Origin: Proteobacteria bacterium CAG:495
GTDB lineage: Bacteria > Pseudomonadota > Alphaproteobacteria > RF32 > CAG-239
Length of the DNA stretch: 14,774 bases
Direction: 5' to 3'
NCBI GenBank assembly: GCA_000432275.1
Contig: HF995267.1
Span: 1 to 14,774, forward strand
In this document: one piece after another, positions 1 to 6,909 of the stretch
How positions within the stretch are numbered: the first letter of the stretch is position 1
How the letters are laid out: each line of letters begins with the position of its first letter
Translations under genes and position numbers: made by a program
The notes under the pieces: generated by a model
Databases searched by the model: none
The model's input: only the letters and a program-made list of their open reading frames with translations
Told to the model about the DNA's origin: nothing

Positions 1-101
1 TAATAAAACATCCCCGGCGCAATCTTCTTCGGCGTTACAAACTTCTTGGACGGAAGCAAAGAAACTTTGCCAAACCCATCTTCTTTTGCAATTTTGTTCA
101 T
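1..101 (-). CDS. N-terminal fragment of an unidentified protein, cut by the left edge
   Basis: Reading leftward from an ATG at 101-99, the frame stays open for 33 codons to the window edge. The peptide begins MNKIAKEDGFGKVSLLPSKK, is basic, and has no signal peptide or membrane segment. I do not recognise it. The start is divergent from xerC across about 140 AT-rich bases, which suits a real gene start, but there is no Shine-Dalgarno sequence upstream. In many alphaproteobacteria priA lies near xerC, yet these residues do not look like a PriA N-terminus, so I give no name. It could be a chance open frame. Confidence 0.4.
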   Translation of the reverse strand, partial: MNKIAKEDGFGKVSLLPSKKFVTPKKIAPGMFY

Positions 102-134
102 AATATAATATATTTTAGTTAATAATAGGCATCA

Positions 135-164
135 TTGTTTTGTAAGTTGTTTCAAACCTATAAC
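135..164 (+). promoter_or_regulatory. Possible sigma-70-like promoter for xerC
   Basis: TTGTTT (135-140) and TATAAC (159-164) are separated by 18 bp and lie about 80 bases before the xerC ATG. The match is moderate and the region is AT-rich, so chance matches are likely. Confidence 0.3.
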
Positions 165-175
165 ATTATTCCCAC

Positions 176-190
176 TCTGTCAATGACAGA
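176..190. repeat. 15-bp perfect palindrome upstream of xerC
   Basis: TCTGTCA-A-TGACAGA is a 7-bp inverted repeat with a 1-base centre. It lies between the putative xerC promoter and the xerC start, just downstream of the predicted transcription start. The size and position suit a dimeric repressor operator. No T-run follows, so it is not a terminator. The function is inferred. Confidence 0.45.
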
Positions 191-243
191 TTAGACAAAA
201 ACAAAGAAACTAAAATTTAAACTTTTTTATTTAAATTGAAAAT

Positions 244-1179
244 ATGAAACAAGAAATCAGATATCAGGCTTCAGCCGAAGTTGTATCCTTTATACACCGG
301 TGGCAAAACTGGCTCAAAGATGAACGGCGTTATTCTTTGCATACGCTGGATGCTTATTCGCGCGATTTATCTGTCTTTTTTGATTTTCTGAAAGATTATC
401 TGAAACGCGCCGCCGAAAGGCAAGATCTTGCCTCCCTTGACGTCCACGGCTTTCGAGCTTTTTTAAGCGCTCGGGCTGCCCGTCATATTGACAAGAACTC
501 TCTTGCTCGTGAAATTTCGACTTTACGAAACTTTTTCAAATGGTTGAACCGTTCAAAAATTTTGAAAAATGAAGATATTTCCGTGATAGTCAATCCGCGC
601 CGGCCAAAAATTCTGCCCAAAGCTCTGGATGTCACACAGACCTTTAACCTTCTGAAAAAATCCGAAAAAAATCAAGATTGGCAAGGGCTTAGAGATACCG
701 CCATTTTTACAATATTATACGGATGCGGTTTGCGGATTTCTGAAGCCCTGGCCCTGAACGTTGGTGACATTACTCATAACGATTTCCTTCGGGTTAAAGG
801 TAAAGGCAACAAAGAACGTATTGTTCCGTTGCTTCCCCTGGTTAAAGAAAACATTTCTGCCTACCTTGCGGCCTGCCCCTACAAACTCACCAACGGAGAA
901 CCGTTATTTTTAGGGGCAAGAGGCGATCGCATAAGTCCGCGCATAATTCAACGAAATCTCGAAAAACTGCGCCGGGAACTGGGACTTCCGGATACCGTAA
1001 CGCCGCATGCGCTGCGTCACTCCTTTGCAACTCACCTTTTGGCTGAGGGAACAGATTTACGCTCCATTCAGGAACTCCTGGGTCATGCCTCCCTCTCCAC
1101 AACCCAGAGATATACGGACGTCCAAATAGAAACATTGCAAAAAGAATATCTCAAAGCCCATCCCCTCGAACAAAACTGA
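244..1179 (+). CDS. xerC: Tyrosine recombinase XerC
   Basis: This site-specific recombinase would act with XerD at dif to resolve chromosome dimers, in the cytoplasm near the septum. The 311 residues match the family's usual length of about 300. The N-terminal SAM-like DNA-binding domain covers about residues 12-105 and the catalytic domain about 125-300. All catalytic residues are visible: Arg164 (GCGLRISEAL), Lys187 (KGKGNKER), His255 and Arg258 (HALRHSFATHLL), His281 (LLGHASLSTTQ) and the nucleophile Tyr290. The HASLSTTQ form is typical of XerC, whereas XerD usually has HADISTTQ, which is why I prefer XerC. The start lacks a Shine-Dalgarno sequence but is the only sensible one, since the upstream bases are AT-rich and non-coding. 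The gene stands alone, with no integrase-style attachment site or phage genes nearby, so it reads as the housekeeping enzyme. Confidence 0.92.
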   Translation: MKQEIRYQASAEVVSFIHRWQNWLKDERRYSLHTLDAYSRDLSVFFDFLKDYLKRAAERQDLASLDVHGFRAFLSARAARHIDKNSLAREISTLRNFFKWLNRSKILKNEDISVIVNPRRPKILPKALDVTQTFNLLKKSEKNQDWQGLRDTAIFTILYGCGLRISEALALNVGDITHNDFLRVKGKGNKERIVPLLPLVKENISAYLAACPYKLTNGEPLFLGARGDRISPRIIQRNLEKLRRELGLPDTVTPHALRHSFATHLLAEGTDLRSIQELLGHASLSTTQRYTDVQIETLQKEYLKAHPLEQN

Positions 1180-1251
1180 CGGTCACAACCGTAATGTAAG
1201 GGTGCTGTCTGACTGCTCTTTGCCGTTGCCCGGTACATCCGTAAACTGTAC

Positions 1252-1285
1252 AAAAAAAGAAGATACCTTTGCCGGTACCTTCTTT
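1252..1285 (-). terminator. Intrinsic terminator after rpmG
   Basis: On the minus strand a 9-bp GC-containing stem (GAAGGTACC pairing with GGTATCTTC, one G-U pair, extended by three A-T pairs) closes a GGCAAA loop. A run of seven T follows. It lies 27 bases past the rpmG stop. On the plus strand it is followed only by a weak T-rich stretch, so any role in ending xerC is uncertain. Confidence 0.8.
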
Positions 1286-1311
1286 CTTAACTCTAAAAAT
1301 CTTTTCAGAAA

Positions 1312-1479
1312 TTACTTCAATTTCTTTTCAACGAACTCTTCATGTTTTTTAGACTTCTTGTCATATTTTTTCAAAGTCAACTTTTCCGGATGAGTTCTCG
1401 GATTCTTTTCAGCAAGATAAAATGTACCTGTACCGGCGGTACTTTCCAATTTTACTTTTACTTTTACTGCTTTTGCCAT
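1312..1479 (-). CDS. rpmG: 50S ribosomal protein L33
   Basis: This small protein of the large ribosomal subunit sits near the E site. The 55 residues match the family's usual length of 50-56. The sequence begins MAKAVKVKVKLESTAGTGTF, then carries the family signature YLAEKNPRTHPEKLTLKKYD, and ends in a lysine-rich tail. The zinc-binding cysteine pairs of some L33 forms are absent, so this is the Cys-free type usual in proteobacteria. An AAAGAG sequence upstream of the ATG can serve as the ribosome binding site. The gene lies 115 bases beyond the S41 peptidase and has its own strong promoter and terminator, so it can be transcribed alone. An rnr - peptidase - rpmG order fits alphaproteobacterial gene order as I know it. 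Confidence 0.95.
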   Translation of the reverse strand: MAKAVKVKVKLESTAGTGTFYLAEKNPRTHPEKLTLKKYDKKSKKHEEFVEKKLK

Positions 1480-1524
1480 TTTTTTACACTCTTTAACAAA
1501 TTGTAGATTTAAACATTTAGCGCC

Positions 1525-1552
1525 ACTATACAGTTTTTTTGCACGATGTCAA
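1525..1552 (-). promoter_or_regulatory. Near-consensus sigma-70 promoter for rpmG
   Basis: On the minus strand a perfect TTGACA (1552-1547) is followed after 16 bp by TATAGT (1530-1525). Transcription would start near 1518, giving a leader of about 40 bases. This is the best promoter match in the window and suits a constitutive ribosomal protein gene. Confidence 0.8.
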
Positions 1553-1594
1553 CTAGAATCTCAAAATTTTCTCAATTTCCGTTTCCGATTATCG

Positions 1595-2710
1595 TCAAAC
1601 CCCGAGATTTAGCTCTGTCGCCAGCATTTCCCGCGCAGCGTCCAAATCCAGTCCCTCGTCGGCACGGCTCTCTCTCGGGCAAAACTGATTACGCGGCAAA
1701 GCCAAAAGATTCTTAATGTTTTTGGCTTCCGGCATCTCAAACGTACAGACATCGGGCAAAACCCCATGTCCGTGCAGCCGCGAACCTGACGGCGTATAGA
1801 AATAAGCGCTGGTCAATGCAATCGTTGCACCATCGCTCAAACTGACCAAAGTCTGAATGCTGCCTTTGCCGAGCGAATTGGTGCCGATAACTTTGGCCCG
1901 ATCCTGTTCCTGCAGCGCTGCCGCCAGTACCTCTGCCGCCGAAGCCGTGTCGCCGTCAATCAGGACGACAATCGGACGACCGTTCAAGATATCGCCGTCC
2001 TCAGCGTTAAAATAAACTTCCTCCGCCTCTTTTCTGCCTTTGGTCGACGCAATGATTGCATCATCCAAAAACAAATCCGCAACCGCCACGCCTTCGCTCA
2101 GCATTCCGCCCGGACTCCCGCGCAAATCCAAAATCAGCCCTTTGGCTTCCGGATATTTTTTTACAGCCTCTTCAACGCCGGACTTGGTATAAGCGTTAAA
2201 TGCCAAAATCTTGATGTATATGTTGTCGTCCACTTTGCGCTCGGCAAAATTTCTCTGATGTTTCAGACGCTTGCCCTGATTGTCTTCAGGATTAAGATAA
2301 AATTTTGAATCTTTGTCAAAATGTTTGATTGCTCCCGCCATCAACAAATCCGCCAGCTCAAAATCCTGCTGCGCCGCCGTGGGAGATTTTTTGCTTGCCG
2401 TATCCATAATCTCCGCGCTTAACTCGACCCAAGCCTCAATGTCGTTAGCATCCTTGGGTTTGTATAGGCTTTTAACCATCTTGCCGTCATAATAAAGGGT
2501 AACCTTGTCATTGTCGTTGCCGACGCGCAGCTTTTTATCAACGTCATTCAGACTCTTCAAGAAATAAACCGCAAGTTTTTCCACCGGTATCTCATAAATG
2601 TACTGGGCCGGCACTTCCGTATAAATTTCACGAATGACTTTCACGTCCGCCGCCAGAGCAGAACCGCACCATAGCAGCATTGCTGCGGCAATCACATTAA
2701 TTTTTGGCAT
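1595..2710 (-). CDS. Secreted S41-family (C-terminal processing) peptidase without a PDZ domain
   Basis: This is a serine peptidase of the Ctp/Tsp type, which cleaves protein substrates in the periplasm with a Ser-Lys dyad. From the ATG at 2710 it has 371 residues. A signal peptide covers about residues 1-20 (hydrophobic core, then CGSALA-ADV). A helical N-terminal region (about 30-160) leads to the S41 catalytic core (about 165-320), with GLILDLRGSPGG (191-202), catalytic Ser257 in GDTASAAEV, Lys282 in SLGKGSIQT, and HGVLPDV near 315-321. In typical Ctp enzymes a PDZ domain lies between a 'DPHSxYLxPE' segment and the catalytic core. Here FDKDSKFYLNPEDN (131-144) runs into the core after about 20 residues, so the PDZ domain is absent. 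An in-frame ATG at 2851 gives a longer protein, but this lies inside rnr and would bury the signal peptide, so I chose 2710. The start overlaps the rnr stop by 14 nt, which suggests co-transcription and coupled translation. Confidence 0.85.
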   Translation of the reverse strand: MPKINVIAAAMLLWCGSALAADVKVIREIYTEVPAQYIYEIPVEKLAVYFLKSLNDVDKKLRVGNDNDKVTLYYDGKMVKSLYKPKDANDIEAWVELSAEIMDTASKKSPTAAQQDFELADLLMAGAIKHFDKDSKFYLNPEDNQGKRLKHQRNFAERKVDDNIYIKILAFNAYTKSGVEEAVKKYPEAKGLILDLRGSPGGMLSEGVAVADLFLDDAIIASTKGRKEAEEVYFNAEDGDILNGRPIVVLIDGDTASAAEVLAAALQEQDRAKVIGTNSLGKGSIQTLVSLSDGATIALTSAYFYTPSGSRLHGHGVLPDVCTFEMPEAKNIKNLLALPRNQFCPRESRADEGLDLDAAREMLATELNLGV

Positions 2711-4787
2711 TTGTTTTACCCTTTTTCGCTTTGGCACCCTTTTTCTTTTTTGCTTTTGAACCGAGGGTCGGAGCCGATTGCCTTTTCGCGGCAAAATTAA
2801 AACTCCTGCGTCCTCCCTTTTCATAATATTGGTCTCCGTCTTCAGGGTCAAGATACTTGAAAATCAATCCTCCGGTTATCGGAGAAGCTTCAACAAGCCG
2901 CGCCGTAATCTTTTGTCCCAGTTTAAAAACCAGCCCGCTGTTTTCTGCGGCCAGCTCGATATTGCCGGGAACCAGAGAATAATAGTCGTCCGGCAGCGAA
3001 GAAAGCGGAATCAGCCCTTCGGCACCCAGACTTTCAATCCGAACAAACATTCCGGCATTGGTCATCCCGGTTATTTTAACTTCAAAATCCTGTCCGACAG
3101 CCGGCTCCAGATAAGCTGAAACAAACCGTGCCGTCAAATCACGTTCGGCATTGACCGCCTTGCGCTCTGTCTCGCAGAGATGTCTGCCGATGTCTTCAAA
3201 AGCCGAAACCGTCGCTCCTTCTTCCAGCTCACCGCCGTCAGGCATCTCAAAAGCCCGGACCAATGCCCTGTGAATCAGCAAATCTGCATATCGTCGGATT
3301 GGAGACGTAAAATGAACGTAATCCTTCAACGCCAACCCAAAATGCCCGATATTATGAGGCGAATACTGCGCCTGAGCCTGAAGCCGTAAAATCATATCGC
3401 TGATACCCTGGGCATAACCGTTTTTGCTGCACAGCTCAATCACCTTGTTAAGATGCCGGGGCTTCAAATTGCCCGCGTCAGGGAGCTTCAGCTTAAGATT
3501 ATGCAGCAGAGGTTTTATATCTTCCAGTTTTTCTTCCGGAGGCAGGTCGTGAACGCGATACATCACCGGCAGTCGGCTCTTTTTCAGAGCCAGTGCGGCG
3601 GCCACATTGGCCGCAATCATAAACTCCTCCACAATTTTATTGGAAGTATAAGTCTCTTCCCGGGCAATGGACTGAATAACGCCTTTTTTATCAACCTTAA
3701 TTTTGATTTCCGAACTTTCCAAATCCAGCGCGCCGCGTTTGCGCCTTGCCTTGTCCAAAGCCTGATATGCCTCAAAAAGGGGAAGGACGACACCGTTAAA
3801 CACCGGTGCAATATTTTCGGACTTTTCCCCGTCCAATGCTTCCTGCACTTCCCGGTAAGTCAGCCTTGCCGCCGAACGGATAACTGCCCGTTTAAACTCA
3901 TAGCCTTTCAACTGCCCTTCTCGGTCAATCTGCATCAGGCAGACAATACTGGCTCTCGGTTGCAAGGGCATCAACGAGCACAAACCGTTGCACAATTGCT
4001 CCGGCAGCATCGGAATGACCATATTCGGCAGATAAACGGAGTTTCCCCGCCGGTACGCTTCTCGGTCAAGCTCGCTGCCCGGTCGGACATAAAAGGACAC
4101 GTCGGCAATCGCGACAATCAGGTTAAAACCGATATCGGTCTTCTCAGCCCACACGGCGTCGTCAAAATCCTTGGCGTCCTCACCGTCAATCGTTACCAGC
4201 GGCACATTGGTCATATCCAGCCGCCCCTGCCGGTGAAAATGCGGACAACCGGCCAATTCCTTGGCAATTTTTTCATTAAAAACATAGGGGATGTCATACT
4301 TGTCCAACACCAGCGAAGCCGTCGCCTTGTTCAAATCGAACTTGCCGAAGTTTTTGACAATGTGCGCCTGCTTGAATCTTTTGTCGCCGCCCAGCGCAAT
4401 GCTGACAAAGTCGCCTTCCTTGCCGTTGCCTACCGCATCAAGCAGATAATCCCGGCGAATGTTTTTTTCTGAAGCTTTCAGATAATATTTGCCGCCTTTT
4501 TTCTCTATGATGCCATAGATTTTTTCAGTCGGAACATCCGACATCGACGTCCGCGCCACCGGTTTTACAAAATAGGCTCCCTTGCGCAGGATTAATCGGC
4601 CGATAAATTCATCGCCCTCCTGCAAAACCGGTTTAATTCTTCGATTCTCAATTACGAAAATCTTGCTGTATCTGCCTGCGAGTTCCTTGTCGCGCGGCTC
4701 GGCAACCAAATCGCCCTGTTTGCCGACGCCTTTGACGACCAAAACACAATGTTCCGGCAGTATACCTGTTTTTTTCTTTTTAGACAT
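2697..4787 (-). CDS. rnr: Ribonuclease R (RNB family 3'-5' exoribonuclease)
   Basis: RNase R degrades structured RNA processively from the 3' end in the cytoplasm (mRNA, rRNA and tmRNA-tagged messages). The 696 residues hold cold-shock-like domains (about 10-150), the RNB catalytic domain (about 190-520) and an S1 domain (about 565-650, EVKITGMTNAGMFVRI). A Lys-rich tail ends the protein (KAKKKKGAKAKKGKTNAKN). The metal-binding aspartates are seen in TIDGEDAKDFDDAVW as D201, D207, D209 and D210. Family members of 730-810 residues usually begin with a winged-helix domain before the 'GxLPE' segment. Here that segment starts at residue 8, so the winged helix is missing. The upstream xthA stop directly touches this ATG (TAAATG), leaving no room for it. 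The Shine-Dalgarno signal is weak, suggesting translational coupling to xthA. Confidence 0.92.
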   Translation of the reverse strand: MSKKKKTGILPEHCVLVVKGVGKQGDLVAEPRDKELAGRYSKIFVIENRRIKPVLQEGDEFIGRLILRKGAYFVKPVARTSMSDVPTEKIYGIIEKKGGKYYLKASEKNIRRDYLLDAVGNGKEGDFVSIALGGDKRFKQAHIVKNFGKFDLNKATASLVLDKYDIPYVFNEKIAKELAGCPHFHRQGRLDMTNVPLVTIDGEDAKDFDDAVWAEKTDIGFNLIVAIADVSFYVRPGSELDREAYRRGNSVYLPNMVIPMLPEQLCNGLCSLMPLQPRASIVCLMQIDREGQLKGYEFKRAVIRSAARLTYREVQEALDGEKSENIAPVFNGVVLPLFEAYQALDKARRKRGALDLESSEIKIKVDKKGVIQSIAREETYTSNKIVEEFMIAANVAAALALKKSRLPVMYRVHDLPPEEKLEDIKPLLHNLKLKLPDAGNLKPRHLNKVIELCSKNGYAQGISDMILRLQAQAQYSPHNIGHFGLALKDYVHFTSPIRRYADLLIHRALVRAFEMPDGGELEEGATVSAFEDIGRHLCETERKAVNAERDLTARFVSAYLEPAVGQDFEVKITGMTNAGMFVRIESLGAEGLIPLSSLPDDYYSLVPGNIELAAENSGLVFKLGQKITARLVEASPITGGLIFKYLDPEDGDQYYEKGGRRSFNFAAKRQSAPTLGSKAKKKKGAKAKKGKTNAKN

Positions 4788-5579
4788 TTATCTTAATTTT
4801 ACTTTCAAAACCGTATGGTCTGACGGTTTAATCCCCATACGCGGCGTCTTGTCCACTTCGCAGGCATCGATACGATCCATTGCGTCCGCAGACAAAAACA
4901 AATAATCAATACGCATCCCCAAATCGTTCTGCAAGGCACCGCCGGCATAATCCCAATAGGTATAGCCGTTTTCACGCGGATGCAGCATTCTGAATGCATC
5001 ATAAAAACCGAGATATTGCAGCGCCGTCAGCCGCTGTTTGACCTCTTCCCTGAATAAAGCGTTCCGACGAAAAGCTTCGGGATCATAGACATCGTCGTCG
5101 GTAAGAATGACATTAAAATCGCCGCCTAAAACCACCGGTTTTCTCAAACGCAGCAATTCTTCCGCGTGACGATACAGCGCATCCATCCATTGCAGCTTAT
5201 AGTCATAACGGGAATCATCATCCGGATTGTTATAAGGAGGATTTCCGTTCGGCAGATAAATTGACGCGGTAATATATTCGACGCCGTCAATTGTAACGCT
5301 TGTTTCCAGATATCGCGAATTTGTATCCTCAAAACCGGGCAGCCCTTCTTGTCGGACATTCAGCTTATGGCGGCTGACAACCGCAACGCCGTTATAGCTT
5401 TTCTGCCCCAAAATCTTGGCGTCATACCCCGCACTCTGCAGTTCAAAAAAAGGAAAGCCGTTAAACTCGGTCTTAATTTCCTGAAGCAGCAGCACGTCCG
5501 GCTGATTTTGCTTCAGCCATTCCAAAAGATTTTCAAGTCGTGCATTAATCGAATTTACGTTATATGTGGCAATTAACAT
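4788..5579 (-). CDS. xthA: Exodeoxyribonuclease III (AP endonuclease)
   Basis: This Mg-dependent 3'-5' exonuclease and apurinic/apyrimidinic endonuclease acts in base excision repair in the cytoplasm. From the ATG at 5579 it has 263 residues, the normal family length. The signatures of the endonuclease/exonuclease/phosphatase fold are all present: IATYNVNSINARL at the N-terminus, DVLLLQEIKTE (catalytic Glu), SYNGVAVVSR, VVLGGDFNV (Asp/Asn), LGMRIDYLFLS, and the C-terminal SDHTVLKVKL (catalytic Asp-His). An in-frame ATG at 5612 would add 11 residues (MYKQFDNKGLT). I reject it because an AAAGGG Shine-Dalgarno lies 6 bases before 5579 and homologues begin at M-x-I-A-T-Y/W-N. It is the first gene of the xthA-rnr-peptidase run and is divergent from dgt. 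Confidence 0.93.
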   Translation of the reverse strand: MLIATYNVNSINARLENLLEWLKQNQPDVLLLQEIKTEFNGFPFFELQSAGYDAKILGQKSYNGVAVVSRHKLNVRQEGLPGFEDTNSRYLETSVTIDGVEYITASIYLPNGNPPYNNPDDDSRYDYKLQWMDALYRHAEELLRLRKPVVLGGDFNVILTDDDVYDPEAFRRNALFREEVKQRLTALQYLGFYDAFRMLHPRENGYTYWDYAGGALQNDLGMRIDYLFLSADAMDRIDACEVDKTPRMGIKPSDHTVLKVKLR

Positions 5580-5585
5580 CGTTAA

Positions 5586-5591
5586 CCCTTT
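5586..5591 (-). promoter_or_regulatory. Ribosome binding site of xthA
   Basis: AAAGGG on the minus strand lies 6 bases before the ATG at 5579. It decides the start against the longer in-frame option at 5612. Confidence 0.7.
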
Positions 5592-5648
5592 ATTATCAAA
5601 CTGTTTATACAATATATTAAAAATATAAGTATTGAAAGCGAAAAAAAC

Positions 5649-6803
5649 ATGGAACTAGCAACTTATGCCTCCAAACCGGAACAAAGCCGCGGCCGGCTGT
5701 ATCCTGATTTTACCAATGTCATCCGCTCGCCTTTCCAACGCGACCGGGACCGGCTGATTCATTCTTCCGCCTTTCGCAGACTGGACGGCAAAACTCAGGT
5801 TTTTGCATATCACGAAGGAAAAAATTATCGAACCCGCCTTACCCACAGCATTGAGGTTGCCCAGATAACGCGCACCATATGCAAATGCCTGAATCTCAAC
5901 GAAGAGCTTGGTGAAGCCATTGCTTTGGCGCATGACCTCGGCCACCCGCCGTTCGGCCATGCCGGTGAACGCGGCTTAGACAATGCCATGCGCAAATTCG
6001 GAGGTTTTGACCACAACGTCAATTCGCTCAAGATTATGACGGAACTCGAAGTACACTATCCTGAGTTTGTGGGACTGAACCTTTCTTGGGAAACCTTGGA
6101 AGGAACCGTAAAACACAATGGGCCGATAAAAAAAATAACCAGTAAATATCTCAAAGAATATAACAAAAAATTTGACCTTGACCTGCCGCATTTTTCATCT
6201 CTTGAATCGCAGGTTGCATCCTTTGCCGACGACATTGCCTACAACAACCACGACATTGATGACGGGTTCCGCGCCGGATTTTTCACAATAGAGCAGCTTT
6301 GCGAACTCCCTTTCGTAAACGAGGTCATAAAAGAATTCAACCGCCAAAATCCTCGGGCCGACGACAATCTTCGTATCTATGCCGTCACCCGCAATACCAT
6401 TGCCAAAATGATTTTTGACATTCTTGAAAACAGCCGCCGCAACCTGGAAAAATACAACATCGAAACGGCCGATGACGTTCGCCGGCAAAAAAACTTTATT
6501 ATTACCTTTTCTGACGAAATGCATCACCATATCCGGGAACTGCGCAGCTTTTTGAAAAAATACTTTTATACACATACCAACGTCGCCCGGATGGATATGA
6601 AGTCGCAGCGAATTGTGGAAGAACTTTTTGAAGCTTTTATGAGCGACAGCAGGCTTCTGCCCATGCCGGTCCGGTCATCGCTTCCGGCTTCTCCCTCGGA
6701 AGAACTCTTGGCCGAAACCATATGTACCTACATCGCCAATATGACGGATATGATGGCGATTGAAGAACATCAGAAACTGATGGACGTTCACACCAGATTC
6801 TAA
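5649..6803 (+). CDS. dgt: Deoxyguanosinetriphosphate triphosphohydrolase-like protein (HD domain)
   Basis: HD-domain enzymes of this group hydrolyse dNTPs to deoxynucleoside plus triphosphate, which affects dNTP pools and DNA fidelity. The 384 residues fit the shorter bacterial form rather than the roughly 505-residue enterobacterial Dgt. Metal-ligand motifs are visible: H66 (RLTHSIEVAQI), H95-D96 (ALAHDLGHPPFGHAGE) and an Asp at about 194-195 (SFADDIAYNNHDIDDG). The N-terminal RSPFQRDRDRLIHSSAFRRL and KTQVF motifs are family hallmarks. The start at 5649 has a poor Shine-Dalgarno (AAAGCGAAAAA). Alphaproteobacteria commonly carry this gene in the order dgt-argS-SPOR-nagZ. Here argS is missing and the SPOR gene follows after 106 bases. 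Substrate preference cannot be read from sequence. Confidence 0.9.
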   Translation: MELATYASKPEQSRGRLYPDFTNVIRSPFQRDRDRLIHSSAFRRLDGKTQVFAYHEGKNYRTRLTHSIEVAQITRTICKCLNLNEELGEAIALAHDLGHPPFGHAGERGLDNAMRKFGGFDHNVNSLKIMTELEVHYPEFVGLNLSWETLEGTVKHNGPIKKITSKYLKEYNKKFDLDLPHFSSLESQVASFADDIAYNNHDIDDGFRAGFFTIEQLCELPFVNEVIKEFNRQNPRADDNLRIYAVTRNTIAKMIFDILENSRRNLEKYNIETADDVRRQKNFIITFSDEMHHHIRELRSFLKKYFYTHTNVARMDMKSQRIVEELFEAFMSDSRLLPMPVRSSLPASPSEELLAETICTYIANMTDMMAIEEHQKLMDVHTRF

Positions 6804-6841
6804 CATTTTGTTAAGTTATTATAAAACATTTTGAGATAGCA

Positions 6842-6880
6842 TATACTTAATTTTTAGGCATATATGCCGACATCTATAAA
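6842..6880 (+). promoter_or_regulatory. Probable promoter/operator region of the SPOR-nagZ operon
   Basis: The 106-base gap after dgt holds -10-like hexamers TATACT (6842-6847) and TATAAA (6875-6880), with only weak -35 partners. Between them lies a perfect 12-bp palindrome, GGCATATATGCC (6857-6868). No terminator follows dgt, so transcription from dgt may also read through. The promoter assignment is weak; the palindrome is exact. Confidence 0.35.
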
Positions 6881-6909
6881 GAATTTATCAGCCAGAGAGG
6901 AGCCCGCAG

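Noticed and set aside
244..1179. xerC as a mobile-element integrase
   Set aside because: The length and motifs fit housekeeping XerC, and there is no tRNA, attachment repeat, excisionase or phage gene nearby.
1179..1192. Small hairpin ACGGT-CACA-ACCGT at the xerC stop as a terminator
   Set aside because: The stem is only 5 bp and no T-run follows.
1202..1393. Plus-strand open frame of 63 codons
   Set aside because: It crosses the rpmG terminator and overlaps rpmG, which is a certain L33 gene.
2711..2851. Longer N-terminus for the S41 peptidase
   Set aside because: The extra 47 residues are basic, lie inside rnr in another frame, and would hide the signal peptide that starts at MPKINV.
3453..4472. 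Plus-strand open frame of 339 codons
   Set aside because: It is antisense to the RNase R catalytic region, which has all family motifs. The plus-strand translation has no recognisable domain and is rich in Gln, His and Arg, as antisense shadows often are.
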